Assembly (NCBI GenBank): GCA_027579435.1
Contig: JANBPK010001593.1
Span: forward strand, 1-25,913
DNA from: Candolleomyces eurysporus
Taxonomy: Eukaryota; Basidiomycota; Agaricomycetes; Agaricales; Psathyrellaceae
Reading direction: 5' to 3'
Length of the DNA: 25,913 nt
Shown here: piece by piece, positions 1 to 8,743 of the stretch
Numbering within the stretch: position 1 is the stretch's first letter
How the letters are laid out: each line of letters starts with the position of its first letter
Position numbers and translations under genes: made by a program
Notes under the pieces: generated by a model
Database searches by the model: none
Seen by the model: the letters and a program-made list of their open reading frames with translations, nothing else
What the model was told of the DNA's origin: nothing

Positions 1-168
1 ATCGTCGATGACATCAAACACTCTCCCTTCCTCAAGTATGGAGTTTACAACTTTAGGGTCTTTTCCTAATAGTGAGTCAAAAACCAACATATTTTTCCAA
101 ACGCCGTCGCTCATGACTAAGTAGATGAACTCTCGACTACCACGAATACTTGCGACATTCCCTTTAAT
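1..168 (-). CDS. Partial hypothetical protein, cut by the window edge
   Basis: On the minus strand 56 codons are open from 168 down to base 1, following an in-frame TGA at 171-169. The reading contains segments such as GVWKNMLVFDSLLGKDPKVV and ILEEGRVFDVIDD, rich in charged and hydrophobic residues as in a folded protein. The only in-frame ATG is at 114. An alternative is an internal exon, because an AAAG acceptor-like sequence lies near 163. The style resembles short hypothetical proteins expanded in agaricomycetes, but I cannot name the family. Too little is present for a function. The real gene continues to the left of the window. Confidence 0.45.
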   Translation of the reverse strand, partial: MKGNVASIRGSREFIYLVMSDGVWKNMLVFDSLLGKDPKVVNSILEEGRVFDVIDD

Positions 169-301
169 TCAGACCGGTGTCAAGAGTCCTGGAGGGTGCA
201 GGTTTCTCAAATAAAACAGGTGCCCGCGCTGAGCTCGGTAGTTTTGGCGAAGTGAGTGAGATTACGATAATTGTTATCCTACCGATTTGCGTGAATAAAT
301 A

Positions 302-967
302 AAATATCTATTAGGCAGGATCAAGATATTTCATTCCTTCAAATCGACGTTGACCGAGCACGCTTACACCCCTTCATATTCCCCGAGGTTAGTGGGCTAT
401 CATTTATCGAATAATTATTCACATTTTGAGTATAATTTACAGAATGAAAAAATAAACATCACGAATTCTACACCCTGGCCGATTGACTTCGTCGATCATC
501 CCTTAGGACTCGACATCACACCTGCCAATCAATTTTTGATCGCAGATCAGATCATCTCGCCGTTTCATCAATCCGCTGAAACTGACGTACCTCTTCCCAA
601 CGGCCACCATCTGGAGGTGAATCACGAAGTTTTTCCAGTTTCACCTCGCAACATCCCGACGGCAGAAACTTCTTTGTCCTTCAGAAACATACGAAACAAT
701 AAAGAATATAGCACAAATCAATTTCCGTGCGTGGCAAGAGCAGGAGTAAATTCTTACGATTGTAGCGACTCGGTAAGTTTGTTGGTCCCATTCGATATAT
801 TCATCTTTGACTCATTCTCGATTCCTACCAAGAATTTATGGGATTTGCAAAAATTATTTAATACTTCTTATATCGCTTCTCCGCTCTATTCAGACAGCTT
901 AACCAAGGAATATTCACTACCTTGGTTCTACGAAATGATTTCTCTCCATCCATCAATGATACACTGA
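302..967 (+). CDS. Hypothetical open frame without an ATG start
   Basis: The frame is open from 302 to a TGA at 965-967, over 200 codons, which is long for such AT-rich DNA. There is no in-frame ATG near the beginning. TTAG at 310-313 and GGCAG at 314-318 could be intron acceptors, so this may be a last exon. The predicted protein is rich in Asn, Ser, Pro and aromatic residues, has no membrane segment, and shows no motif I recognise. No upstream exon was found with confidence in the 300 bases before it. It could be a degenerate gene or a chance open frame. No function is proposed. Confidence 0.3.
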   Translation, partial: KYLLGRIKIFHSFKSTLTEHAYTPSYSPRLVGYHLSNNYSHFEYNLQNEKINITNSTPWPIDFVDHPLGLDITPANQFLIADQIISPFHQSAETDVPLPNGHHLEVNHEVFPVSPRNIPTAETSLSFRNIRNNKEYSTNQFPCVARAGVNSYDCSDSVSLLVPFDIFIFDSFSIPTKNLWDLQKLFNTSYIASPLYSDSLTKEYSLPWFYEMISLHPSMIH

Positions 968-1569
968 ACAATCCTGTATTCAGGTACGTAAACTGAACGA
1001 TTTACTGTGTATACAGTTCCTGATCTTATCGTTCCAGTCTCCAATCCTACGAACGGGAGACTGAAGTGCAGGATTCACATGTCTTTCGTTAGTACTTCAT
1101 GAAGCCTTCATTTTTGGGCTTTCAGTTGAGATTGGAACGGCACGAAGGCTTCCAAAAGTTCTATTAATTCACCGGTTTCTATTCGGTAAAATAAATCTAT
1201 AAAATTCGTATTTGTATCATAGCCTATTCTTATGTGCATTTCAGTCTTGTCGAAAGGGTGATCAGTTAAATTAGAGGAAAGACGTATGTGCGTTCACCAA
1301 GAAAAATAAAAATACATAAAGACTGAATTAATCTGCTGTAAGTTAATCCAACTATGTTGACGAAGTATGAAATTCATTCAACGTCAATGTTGCGGTTGAT
1401 ATCTCCCAAGAAACGTTTCTTTTACAAAACCAACCCTTCTTTCAGTATTCACCCCCAACATTAGTATCCCATGTGTCAACACGACCGAAAATTCTTTCCC
1501 AATGGTAAGCTATCCATCTACAAAAAATCTGTGTGAGTTGATGACTTCGATTCACGAGAACTTCGTTCC
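968..1569. other. No gene seen; one short hairpin
   Basis: AT-rich DNA without a supported coding region on either strand. A perfect 8-bp inverted repeat, CAGTCTCC at 1035-1042 and GGAGACTG at 1056-1063 with a 13-base loop, could form a hairpin. Nothing links it to a gene. Confidence 0.4.
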
Positions 1570-1995
1570 TTACTCTCCAAGGAAATAAATCGCTAGTTCA
1601 GCTTCGCCTCTTTTAATATGAACAAATGTGCCTCTTGACTCCATAGTAGGTCGAGTGTACTTCACTATCACGATATTCCCCATCCAGGGTCGCCGAAAAC
1701 AGGCGTCGGCGGTGTTATTGAGAGGACGTGAGGAAATGAGATTATCCACGTAAATCCGATATGAAAAGGGAAGGGGATTCCCGGTAATCGGATGGGAACA
1801 AAGAAGGACGCTGACGTATCCTCCGGGAAATAAACAGCTGAGGTCTATTTCATCTCGTATAAGCCCGCCTGATCCAAGACGAGTAAATACTGCGGCCGTC
1901 CAAATTTCTGCCTTATAACCTATGGCGGGCAGTACAATAATTTCAACTCGTCGGCGCTGACGATGGGACAAAATATGAATGAGTAGAGCGTTCAT
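1570..1995 (-). CDS. Hypothetical protein, 141 aa
   Basis: This uninterrupted minus-strand ORF begins with ATG at 1995-1993 and ends with TAA at 1572-1570. The product is mixed alpha/beta in character with no clear membrane segment. The stretch RRPWMGNIVIVKYTR near residue 105 resembles a GNILVVKH-like motif I remember in hypothetical proteins expanded in agaricomycetes. These often occur in clusters, and the neighbours at 1-168 and 2601-3572 lie on the same strand and have a similar character. The protein may be the last exon of a longer gene, or one half of a gene continued by the 1-168 fragment. The function is unknown. Confidence 0.4.
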   Translation of the reverse strand: MNALLIHILSHRQRRRVEIIVLPAIGYKAEIWTAAVFTRLGSGGLIRDEIDLSCLFPGGYVSVLLCSHPITGNPLPFSYRIYVDNLISSRPLNNTADACFRRPWMGNIVIVKYTRPTMESRGTFVHIKRGEAELAIYFLGE

Positions 1996-2600
1996 TGATT
2001 GACATATAAAAACGACTTAGGTATTGACAATTTTGTACGTGAATGGCGGATAAATGTAGGCTTGATGCTAATGGACATCAGCCGCGTCTTTATCCACACA
2101 CCAAAAGAGGAGGCGACTCACTCTCTGGAAATATTGAGGATGAGTAGATTGAGACATTTAATCAGGTTGGCTTCAATAAGCTAAGACGGGGTACGTCTTA
2201 TTACTGGCTACGCATTAACTTGGAGCCCTTATATGTTGGAAGGAAGACTATTTATTTACAGGTACGAATAATACAGATCTGAATAATCTCTCGGCTGGTG
2301 GCCATTTCAGTCCTAGTTCGAAATTTCCATAAACTTTCTCTTAGACCCAATCATCTGCAGTGCCCGTATGTATTTGGAGCTAAGAAAAAGGGTCCGTTAT
2401 CTATAAATCGCAATCGGGCACGAATTGGCAAACCTGAGTACAAATGGTTCGGAAACCCTGAGGTACGAACCGAGCTTGTCGTGAAGCATCGACCAATCAA
2501 TTACTTCAAAGGAAGGCCCGCGAAACCGCTGACCTGGACGCATTGGGGCTGTTCGTTTCCCTTAGATTACTGCTTCTACTAAAAAAAAAAGACAAATATT
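1996..2600. other. No supported gene; one weak open frame
   Basis: A 95-codon frame is open on the plus strand from 2298 to TAA at 2580-2582. It begins with GTG, and an ATTTCAG acceptor-like sequence sits at 2303-2309. Its product is basic (lysine/arginine-rich) and unrecognised. A run of ten A bases follows directly at 2581-2590. I see no exon before it that joins convincingly, so I do not call it a gene. Confidence 0.3.
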
Positions 2601-3572
2601 TCAACGATGCGCACCTTGTGGAGCACCTTCGATGACCCAGCAGCAAGCATCTCCAAGAAAACGCCACCCATTTTCACAAAAAGCGGATAATTCGTGGCCT
2701 AATGGCGGCCCTCTGATGATATCAAACGAAACTTTCCTTCCAGTCAACTCGTCTACTATGTCTAGAGAACGATTATGAGGGATGGGTAACAAAGGTTCGT
2801 AAGGCATGGTGAAAGCGAGGTGCTTTAATATGGTGCTTCTGGCGAATGGACAAATTGCTCTGTCCCGCGTCATAAAGCAGGTGAAAGGCGCTAATATTTT
2901 CTGCATGAGTAACGATTTTCCATGGTTTATGAGAGAGAACGTACTCAATCCTGTTTGGAAAATAAAGCGATATGGCTCCCAGCGGACAAGCCGAAGAATA
3001 ATCGACACACAGCGGCGTCCGCGAGGTTTTGTATAACGATAAGTGTAACATCCATCTTTGGGTGAATTGGTTCCAGGATCGCCTATAAGATTCCATTTAC
3101 TGACTTGGTCAAGATAGGTTTGGTGCGACGTGGTTTGGATGAAGGGAAAGGGAAAAGGATTGTTGCCTGATTTCTGAAGAACATAACCGTTTTCCATAAG
3201 GATATGCTGGATGTAGTACAACTTCGTGATGTCTGAACAGATCTCCAATGCACTCCAAGGTGTAGGACAGCGGAGGAAGAATCGTAGAACAGCTTCGCCA
3301 TGCAGAAGAGCCGATTGTCCGTCCAGCAACGAGAGTAAATCCGAACCTCTGGTGAGGTATAATTCAACAAACCTGAGGAAATGCCAAGTTTCGTTGGAGT
3401 ACGAGTGTTGAATCATCCGGAGTCGAAGATTGAGTCTTCCGATAACCATCAGCTGTGCTGGTTCCAAGGAGTCCAATAGGTAAGTAACCAATATTTCCGA
3501 CGCTCGGAGAAGGAAAGATTCGAAGGGACCCATGACAGGGTACTGAGAGTGGAAAGAGCGGCTTGCTGACAT
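2601..3572 (-). CDS. F-box-like hypothetical protein of agaricomycete type
   Basis: A single long minus-strand ORF ends with TGA at 2603-2601. The open frame reaches 3617, but the codon there is GTG; the first ATG is at 3572, giving about 323 aa. Residues about 20-60 (EILVTYLLDSLEPAQLMVIG and following) fit the pattern of an F-box: a short helix, a hydrophobic helix, then arginine-rich residues. The middle (DGQSALLHGEAVLRFF, then RFIFQTGLSTFSLINHGKS, then ICPFARSTI) resembles hypothetical proteins greatly expanded in agaricomycetes, where the corresponding motifs read GS-AL-FF, FHST-VMN-IT and LYPRATF. F-box proteins usually select substrates for SCF ubiquitin ligases, but the role of this family is not established. 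An upstream exon may exist. I am fairly sure it is coding, less sure of the F-box. Confidence 0.6.
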   Translation of the reverse strand: MSASRSFHSQYPVMGPFESFLLRASEILVTYLLDSLEPAQLMVIGRLNLRLRMIQHSYSNETWHFLRFVELYLTRGSDLLSLLDGQSALLHGEAVLRFFLRCPTPWSALEICSDITKLYYIQHILMENGYVLQKSGNNPFPFPFIQTTSHQTYLDQVSKWNLIGDPGTNSPKDGCYTYRYTKPRGRRCVSIILRLVRWEPYRFIFQTGLSTFSLINHGKSLLMQKILAPFTCFMTRDRAICPFARSTILKHLAFTMPYEPLLPIPHNRSLDIVDELTGRKVSFDIIRGPPLGHELSAFCENGWRFLGDACCWVIEGAPQGAHR

Positions 3573-4647
3573 AAGCGTTAGAGTAAGCACTTTTTTGAGT
3601 TGGTTGAATACGACCACGATCTTTATACTCCTCTACCATAACGCCACTCACCGTTAAAACACCCGACCCATGGAATCAAAGAGACGACTCAGACCAAACC
3701 ATAGCTAAACCAGTGCGAAATGTGGTCGAAACATAACCGCCACTGGCACACCCGCGTCGCCCCATGACCCCGCCGAGAAAACGGCAAACCTAGTCCAATA
3801 GTTTCCATGAGGTCGGTGGCGGCGTTCACGAGCTCGCTTTGTCAAAACTGAATTGCTCCACTAGTGAAACTATAGGGCACAGATCCTTTACATTCGAATG
3901 CAACACCACAAGTGGCGCTCGCGTCCGGTCCTCAGGGCGTTGAGACGCTATACTTCGGCATGACGACCTGAGGAGTTTGTGTCCTTCGTTCTAGCGAGAT
4001 ATCGAAAGATTCAATCCATATCCAGTCATCTTCAGCTCTATTTATCTGGCCGTTCCACTGCCATTGCCTACACGGTTAATCTCCCATGGCGCAAATACAC
4101 CAACAATACTCAAACATCCTCGTCCTGAAAAGAGGTAAGAGTTTTGTATCCCTTCCCTCTCTCTTTGAATTCACTCTCATGTACGATTTTCAACCTCAAG
4201 GAGGGTAAGGCTAAACATAAGTACGATCGACACCGACTTATGAAATTGCTTGCAGACGGACTGAACCATTCGATATCGTGAAAGTGTGTTTCCGTCATTA
4301 TTCTGATATAAAAATTTTCCATTGACCTTTTTCATTTTTATTTTTTTCTCAGTTAAGGCGTCGGATCAGAATTGTCAGTGACCACTACTATACCTTGACG
4401 CCTCTTCACACTGGTTTAGGCTTTGGAATTCAGCAAATGCGATGGTGAAGAAGAGGATGAAAGAATTCTGGCAGAAACGTAAGTTCAATTGTTCCCTGGA
4501 GCACTAACAATCCATGCTGAATCCTTAGTTATCGCGCAGCCTATCTATCATGGTCGCCAATAAATTCGATTCTGTAGTATACAGTCAAAACCTTGACGTA
4601 CGTATTAATGTTAAACAGAAACACTATTATCCTGACGGCTTCCTCAG
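3573..4647. other. No supported gene; may hide 5' exons of the reductase gene
   Basis: The stretch separates the divergent F-box-like gene and the reductase gene and should hold both promoters. A GTAAGT donor at 4479 with a CCTTAG acceptor ending at 4528, and a GTACGT donor at 4598 with a CCTCAG acceptor ending at 4647, look like real intron borders. That suggests short 5' exons between 4440 and 4597. I could not read a convincing ATP-cone sequence (the normal reductase N-terminus) in any frame there. Before 4340 nothing else was recognised. Confidence 0.35.
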
Positions 4648-7119
4648 AAAGTTATGGCAGAACTAGCTGCTAAAATGGAATACAAACATATCGCATACGG
4701 ACGGGCTGCCACCAACATCGAACTTGATCTTATTTACCGTCAAACGGAAAACAGTTTTTCGAGTGCTATGCGCAAGGCCGCCCATTTACTATCCGACGAA
4801 TTCTGCGAATTAGTGGACAGAAATAAGGATATCCTTGATTTCATGATCGTAGGATGTCGAGACGAACATTTCGACTAGTATGGATCTCATTTCTAGCCTG
4901 TGTAATCCTATTCTGACGTTCTCTTCAGTCTTTCACTTCAGTCACTTCAACAATTTTATCTTTTACGCGAAGGCAATACACTTTTCGAACGTCCCCAATA
5001 TATGTTCTTGAGGGTCGCTCTGTTCATTCACGGGTCCGACCTCGAAAATGTATCCAAATGTTACGATTTCACTTCGAAACTGTTGTACTTGCACGCATCA
5101 TCCACGATGTTCAATAGTGGAACAAAGAACTCGCAGCTTGGTTCTTGCTTTCTGTTGCCAACAAGCAAGAATCCAGACGACATTTTCTCTACGTTGTTAT
5201 CTACCAGTAAAATTTGCCGAAATGGTGGCGGAATTGGTCTAGGGATGCAATATGTTCCTGCTGCCGGGTACGTTGTCCCGCTCTTTCTGTATTTTATCCG
5301 AGTTGGGTGCACTTCAATGAGCTAACATTCTGTTCCTCAACGGATGATTAGTTCCACGGTGAATGGGATAGAAAGAAGCGGGCTACTATCCGTGCTCAAA
5401 CTCTTTGACTCTGCAATGGACGTCGTCGACCAAGGTGTCAATAAGCGACCAGGTGCTATTACTGCCTACGTTGAACCCTGGCATGCGGATGTGCTGGCAT
5501 TCGTTCGAATGAAGAAGGTTATTGGATCCGAAAATGAGAAAAATCGAAAGTTATTCCACGGGTTAATGGTGAATGATCTTTTGTAAGTTCAAATCAAACT
5601 CTATCGCTATCATTGGGGCAATGACCGGCATACATTGTTTAGCATGCGTCGCATGAGGGAAAATAAGAGTTGGACGCTCTTCTGCCCATCAGAAGCCACT
5701 AGTCTCATCCACCTTTACGGCAAAAGTTTTGACCAAGAATACGAACGGTTGGAAAGAGAAGGGTTAGGCAGAGAAACAATATGTGCCAGGCAATTATGGC
5801 GCGAAATCATTGAAAGTGCAATCGAATCGGGAGGGCCTTATATTCTCTTCAAGGATGCTATTAACAGTGCGTTTACAAGTCTTATCACAGCCCTTTCTCC
5901 ATTCATTTATGTTTATCCAGATAAAAGCAACGAAAGGCACCTCGGAACTATCACCCATTCCAATCTTTGTGCTGAAATTGTTCAATTCTCTGGTCAAAAC
6001 GAAATCGCTTCTTGTCATCTGGCCTCCGTAATCCTCCCGAAGTTCGTTCAAGGAGACCGACTCTTCGACTTCTCTCTTTTTGAATACATTCTTCGACACA
6101 TCGTACTGTCGCTCAATCGTGTTATCCATCAATCGAAATACCCTACATACGAAAGTGAACGGTCAGCAACAAATGCACGATCTATCGGTATTGGGGTTCA
6201 AGGCATGGCAGACGCTCTCACTCTCATGAACATCCCTTACGAAAGCGAAGAAGCGAAGGTGTTCAGCGAGGAAATCGCAGAAACCGTATATTACACCACT
6301 TTAGACGAAAGCTGCAATCTTACTCGTCTGTTCGGCACATATCCTGCTTTCAAAGGAAGCCTTTATTCGCAGGGAATCCTCCAATTCAACTTATGGAACG
6401 TCATTCCGCACAAAATTCATTACGACTGGAAGGCGCTACGTCACAAAGTGGCCAGAGGTATAGCCAACTCCGCTCTGGTCGCATACATGCCTACTGCCGG
6501 AACAAACCGAATCACAAATTGTTCTGAATCCGTCGGACCATACTCAAGGTCAGCTTGTCCCTAGATATATTCATTATTCAAGACTGACCAAGAGTCTGCT
6601 AACAGCTTGGTTAATACAAGAGAAACACTTGCTGGAGAGTTCATAGTAATCAATCGACTTCTCGTCAAAATGCTTACCAAGCTCGGAATGTGGAATGACG
6701 CTTTGAGGGATAAGATAGTAGCCCACGGAGGTAAGTTTTCGCATTTATGATCCTTATAAGTCGAGGCGACGTTACTAACCACAGTTAATCGATTGTCAGG
6801 CTCTATCCAGGCGATTGATGAAATACCCTTTGAAATACGTCTCTTGTTTCAAACCGCATGGGATATTGATCCCTCGGTCACGATAAGCATGGCGGCCGAA
6901 AGAGGTCCATTTACCTGCCAGAGTCAAAGTTTTTCGCTATATTTCGATAAACCATCGGTATCCGATGTTGTGAGTTTTGAAACATATTATACTCTAGGAT
7001 TAAAACTTATGAAGCTTTCTCATGGCCCATCGTTAGAGTCATGCCATTTTTCAAAGTTGGGAGTATGGGCTGAAAACAGGATTGTACAACCTACGTACGA
7101 AACCAACATCCCGCCCTAA
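4648..7119 (+). CDS. Divergent ribonucleotide reductase large subunit (class Ia R1-like)
   Basis: Class I R1 reduces ribonucleoside diphosphates to deoxyribonucleotides using a radical supplied by the small subunit. Six exons join in frame to about 716 residues, with introns at 4878-4928, 5268-5351, 5583-5642, 6549-6605 and 6731-6799. Conserved R1 landmarks are ERPQYMFLRV, the first redox cysteine in GSCFLL (5146), AYVEPWHADV, SNLCAEIV with the catalytic Asn, Cys (5968) and Glu (5974), the second redox cysteine in ASCHLAS (6013), RSIGIGVQGMADAL, and TRETLAGEFIVIN. Oddities: PTAST reads PTAGT; the usual NNE/NTEAFEP stretch reads NCSESVGPYS; after GLK the expected GMYYLRT reads LMKLSHG, so the radical-relay Tyr pair is absent; and the protein ends without the C-terminal CxxC tail. 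The N-terminal ATP-cone was not found. The donor of the fourth intron is a weak GTCAGC. It is most likely a diverged paralog, possibly not a working reductase. Confidence 0.85.
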
Positions 7120-7350
7120 CCCACTGTCTTTGCCGTCGTCGATGGGGAATGTACATGCAAATAAACCTGATAGCGACCCACCTTGCCTCGGCCGCATCAA
7201 GTAAGTACAATATCCACGTTAACAGAAGGATGTCCAACGTCAATAGCCACATATGTATACTTCTACTACGATTTCCTGAACTAAATTTTGTTACTAGTGC
7301 TACATCAGTTCTCATTCCACGATTTTGTATAATATAATCCATGCAAAATT

Positions 7351-7707
7351 ATGGTATTACGGCTGGATTATACAACTTCGGCGTACGTGTGTAATACGAT
7401 AGTTATGGGGAGGAACAACAGCGGGGTAAGTGAATCTTTAGCCTCCGTGGAGATTCTTTACGACCAGCTTCGACGACGGGCACGACTCCATCAAGAAGAC
7501 TTCAGTGATGACGGTGCTGCTGATCGCAATGAAGATGAAAGCATAGACAGCTTGGGGAACCGTTCTGTAAGTCTAGTTATCGATAATAGGAGGGTGTATG
7601 AACTTTGTGAAGTAAAATTTGGTCGAATATTCTACATATACACCTTCGTTTTTCCGTGCCTCGTGTACGCTGGGTTGGTAATTGATAGATGGTTAAAGAG
7701 CCGGTAA
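7351..7707 (+). CDS. Small hypothetical protein, 118 aa
   Basis: The ORF starts with ATG at 7351 and ends with TAA at 7705-7707. The central part is strongly charged (EDFSDDGAADRNEDESIDS), and the C-terminal end has one hydrophobic stretch (IFYIYTFVFPCLVYAGLVI), which could be a membrane helix. Two GTAAGT sequences lie inside the ORF (7425 and 7567), so the true gene may be spliced differently. It follows the reductase gene by about 230 bases on the same strand. No family is recognised and it may be a chance ORF. Confidence 0.3.
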   Translation: MVLRLDYTTSAYVCNTIVMGRNNSGVSESLASVEILYDQLRRRARLHQEDFSDDGAADRNEDESIDSLGNRSVSLVIDNRRVYELCEVKFGRIFYIYTFVFPCLVYAGLVIDRWLKSR

Positions 7708-8344
7708 ATTTTGACAGAGGGAAAGTCACGCACCCTGCAGTGACTTGCTCTAGTTTGCAGCGGATTTGGCGTTGAAATAAAATAAAGATAACGCAGGGAA
7801 GGGGAAAGAGGGGGCAAGAATGTAGTAGGGCTAAGACCCTACGCCGAGTGCTCGTATACAGTGTTTATGTTTCTGGCACTTCCGGTATTATCCTTCCAAA
7901 ATGGTGGAATTGATGGTCGTTAAGATAAGATGGTAACAACTTGAGTGTGCGTCAGCAGCGGCAATTAACAGAGAGCTGTCAATCCTAGTGAGAACCACGT
8001 CGGAAATCCCAGGAGCAAATCCGAAATATGCTGAAAGTGACGGAGGTAGTCGGATCTCTAGAAATTGTACATTGTTAGATTACTAGCGGAGGCCAGCTGA
8101 CGCCAACGGAGTACATGTATTGGAATATACAAATTTGCGAGGGGTTGACACGATCTGAATAAAGAGGAAGAATAACGAAAAATAAATTCGAAATACTCAG
8201 AGCATGTCCCACACCAGCGAAAAAGCAGATTGAGTGGAAAGGAGGCTAGCGCGGTGGAACGGAAAGACTGATATGGCATGGCCGGGTTTCTGAGGGGATT
8301 GGGCTGCGAGCTGAAAGAAACCTGAAGGCAGGGTCAAAAGGGTA
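7708..8344. other. No gene seen; one hairpin
   Basis: Purine-rich DNA with no supported exon. A perfect 7-bp inverted repeat, AAGTCAC at 7723-7729 and GTGACTT at 7740-7746 with a 10-base loop, lies just downstream of the small ORF. It could be a transcript-end hairpin, but nothing proves it. Confidence 0.3.
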
Positions 8345-8602
8345 TCAGGTGAGCAACAGGAATATACATACCCCTGGACTACGCCCGTACGAGCTGGGAT
8401 TACACCGTTTTGGCATCTTTCTTGGCCAGCTTGCTCTACCTTGTATTGCTGTTAGGGGATGGTATCGACATCTCGAAATGGGTATGAAATAAGGAAAAAA
8501 CGTACTGTATTTTGTGACTTCATCGACGGCTTTCCAAACGGCGTCTATCCCTCCCTCTCCTGCTTCCGGGTGGTCTTTCATATAGTCCACAGCGAAGAAA
8601 TT
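8345..8602 (-). CDS. 3' part of an unidentified spliced gene (two exons)
   Basis: On the minus strand an exon-like segment 8602-8506 follows a TTCGCAG acceptor and encodes NFFAVDYMKDHPEAG, then GGIDAVWKAVDEVTKY. It ends at a GTACGT donor. An intron of 57 nt (8505-8449) with a CTAACAG acceptor leads to a second open segment ending with TAA at 8347-8345, and the phases agree. Upstream on the same strand, around 8750-8640, a lysine/arginine-rich open segment (KANPLKRRRLKKLFNAEAEL) may be a preceding exon, but I could not join it cleanly. The segment could be the tail of the disrupted gene at 8744-12279 or a separate small gene. I do not recognise the protein. Confidence 0.35.
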   Translation of the reverse strand, partial: NFFAVDYMKDHPEAGEGGIDAVWKAVDEVTKYSTFFPYFIPISRCRYHPLTAIQGRASWPRKMPKRCNPSSYGRSPGVCIFLLLT

Positions 8603-8743
8603 CTGCGAACAATGTTAGATCAGAATGTTATTACGGAAAGAAAAGGGAATTATACAAAACCAATTTCAATTTTCTGAGTTCCGCCTCGGCGTTAAATAGC
8701 TTCTTAAGACGCCTCCTCTTCAACGGATTGGCTTTTTCGAGGC

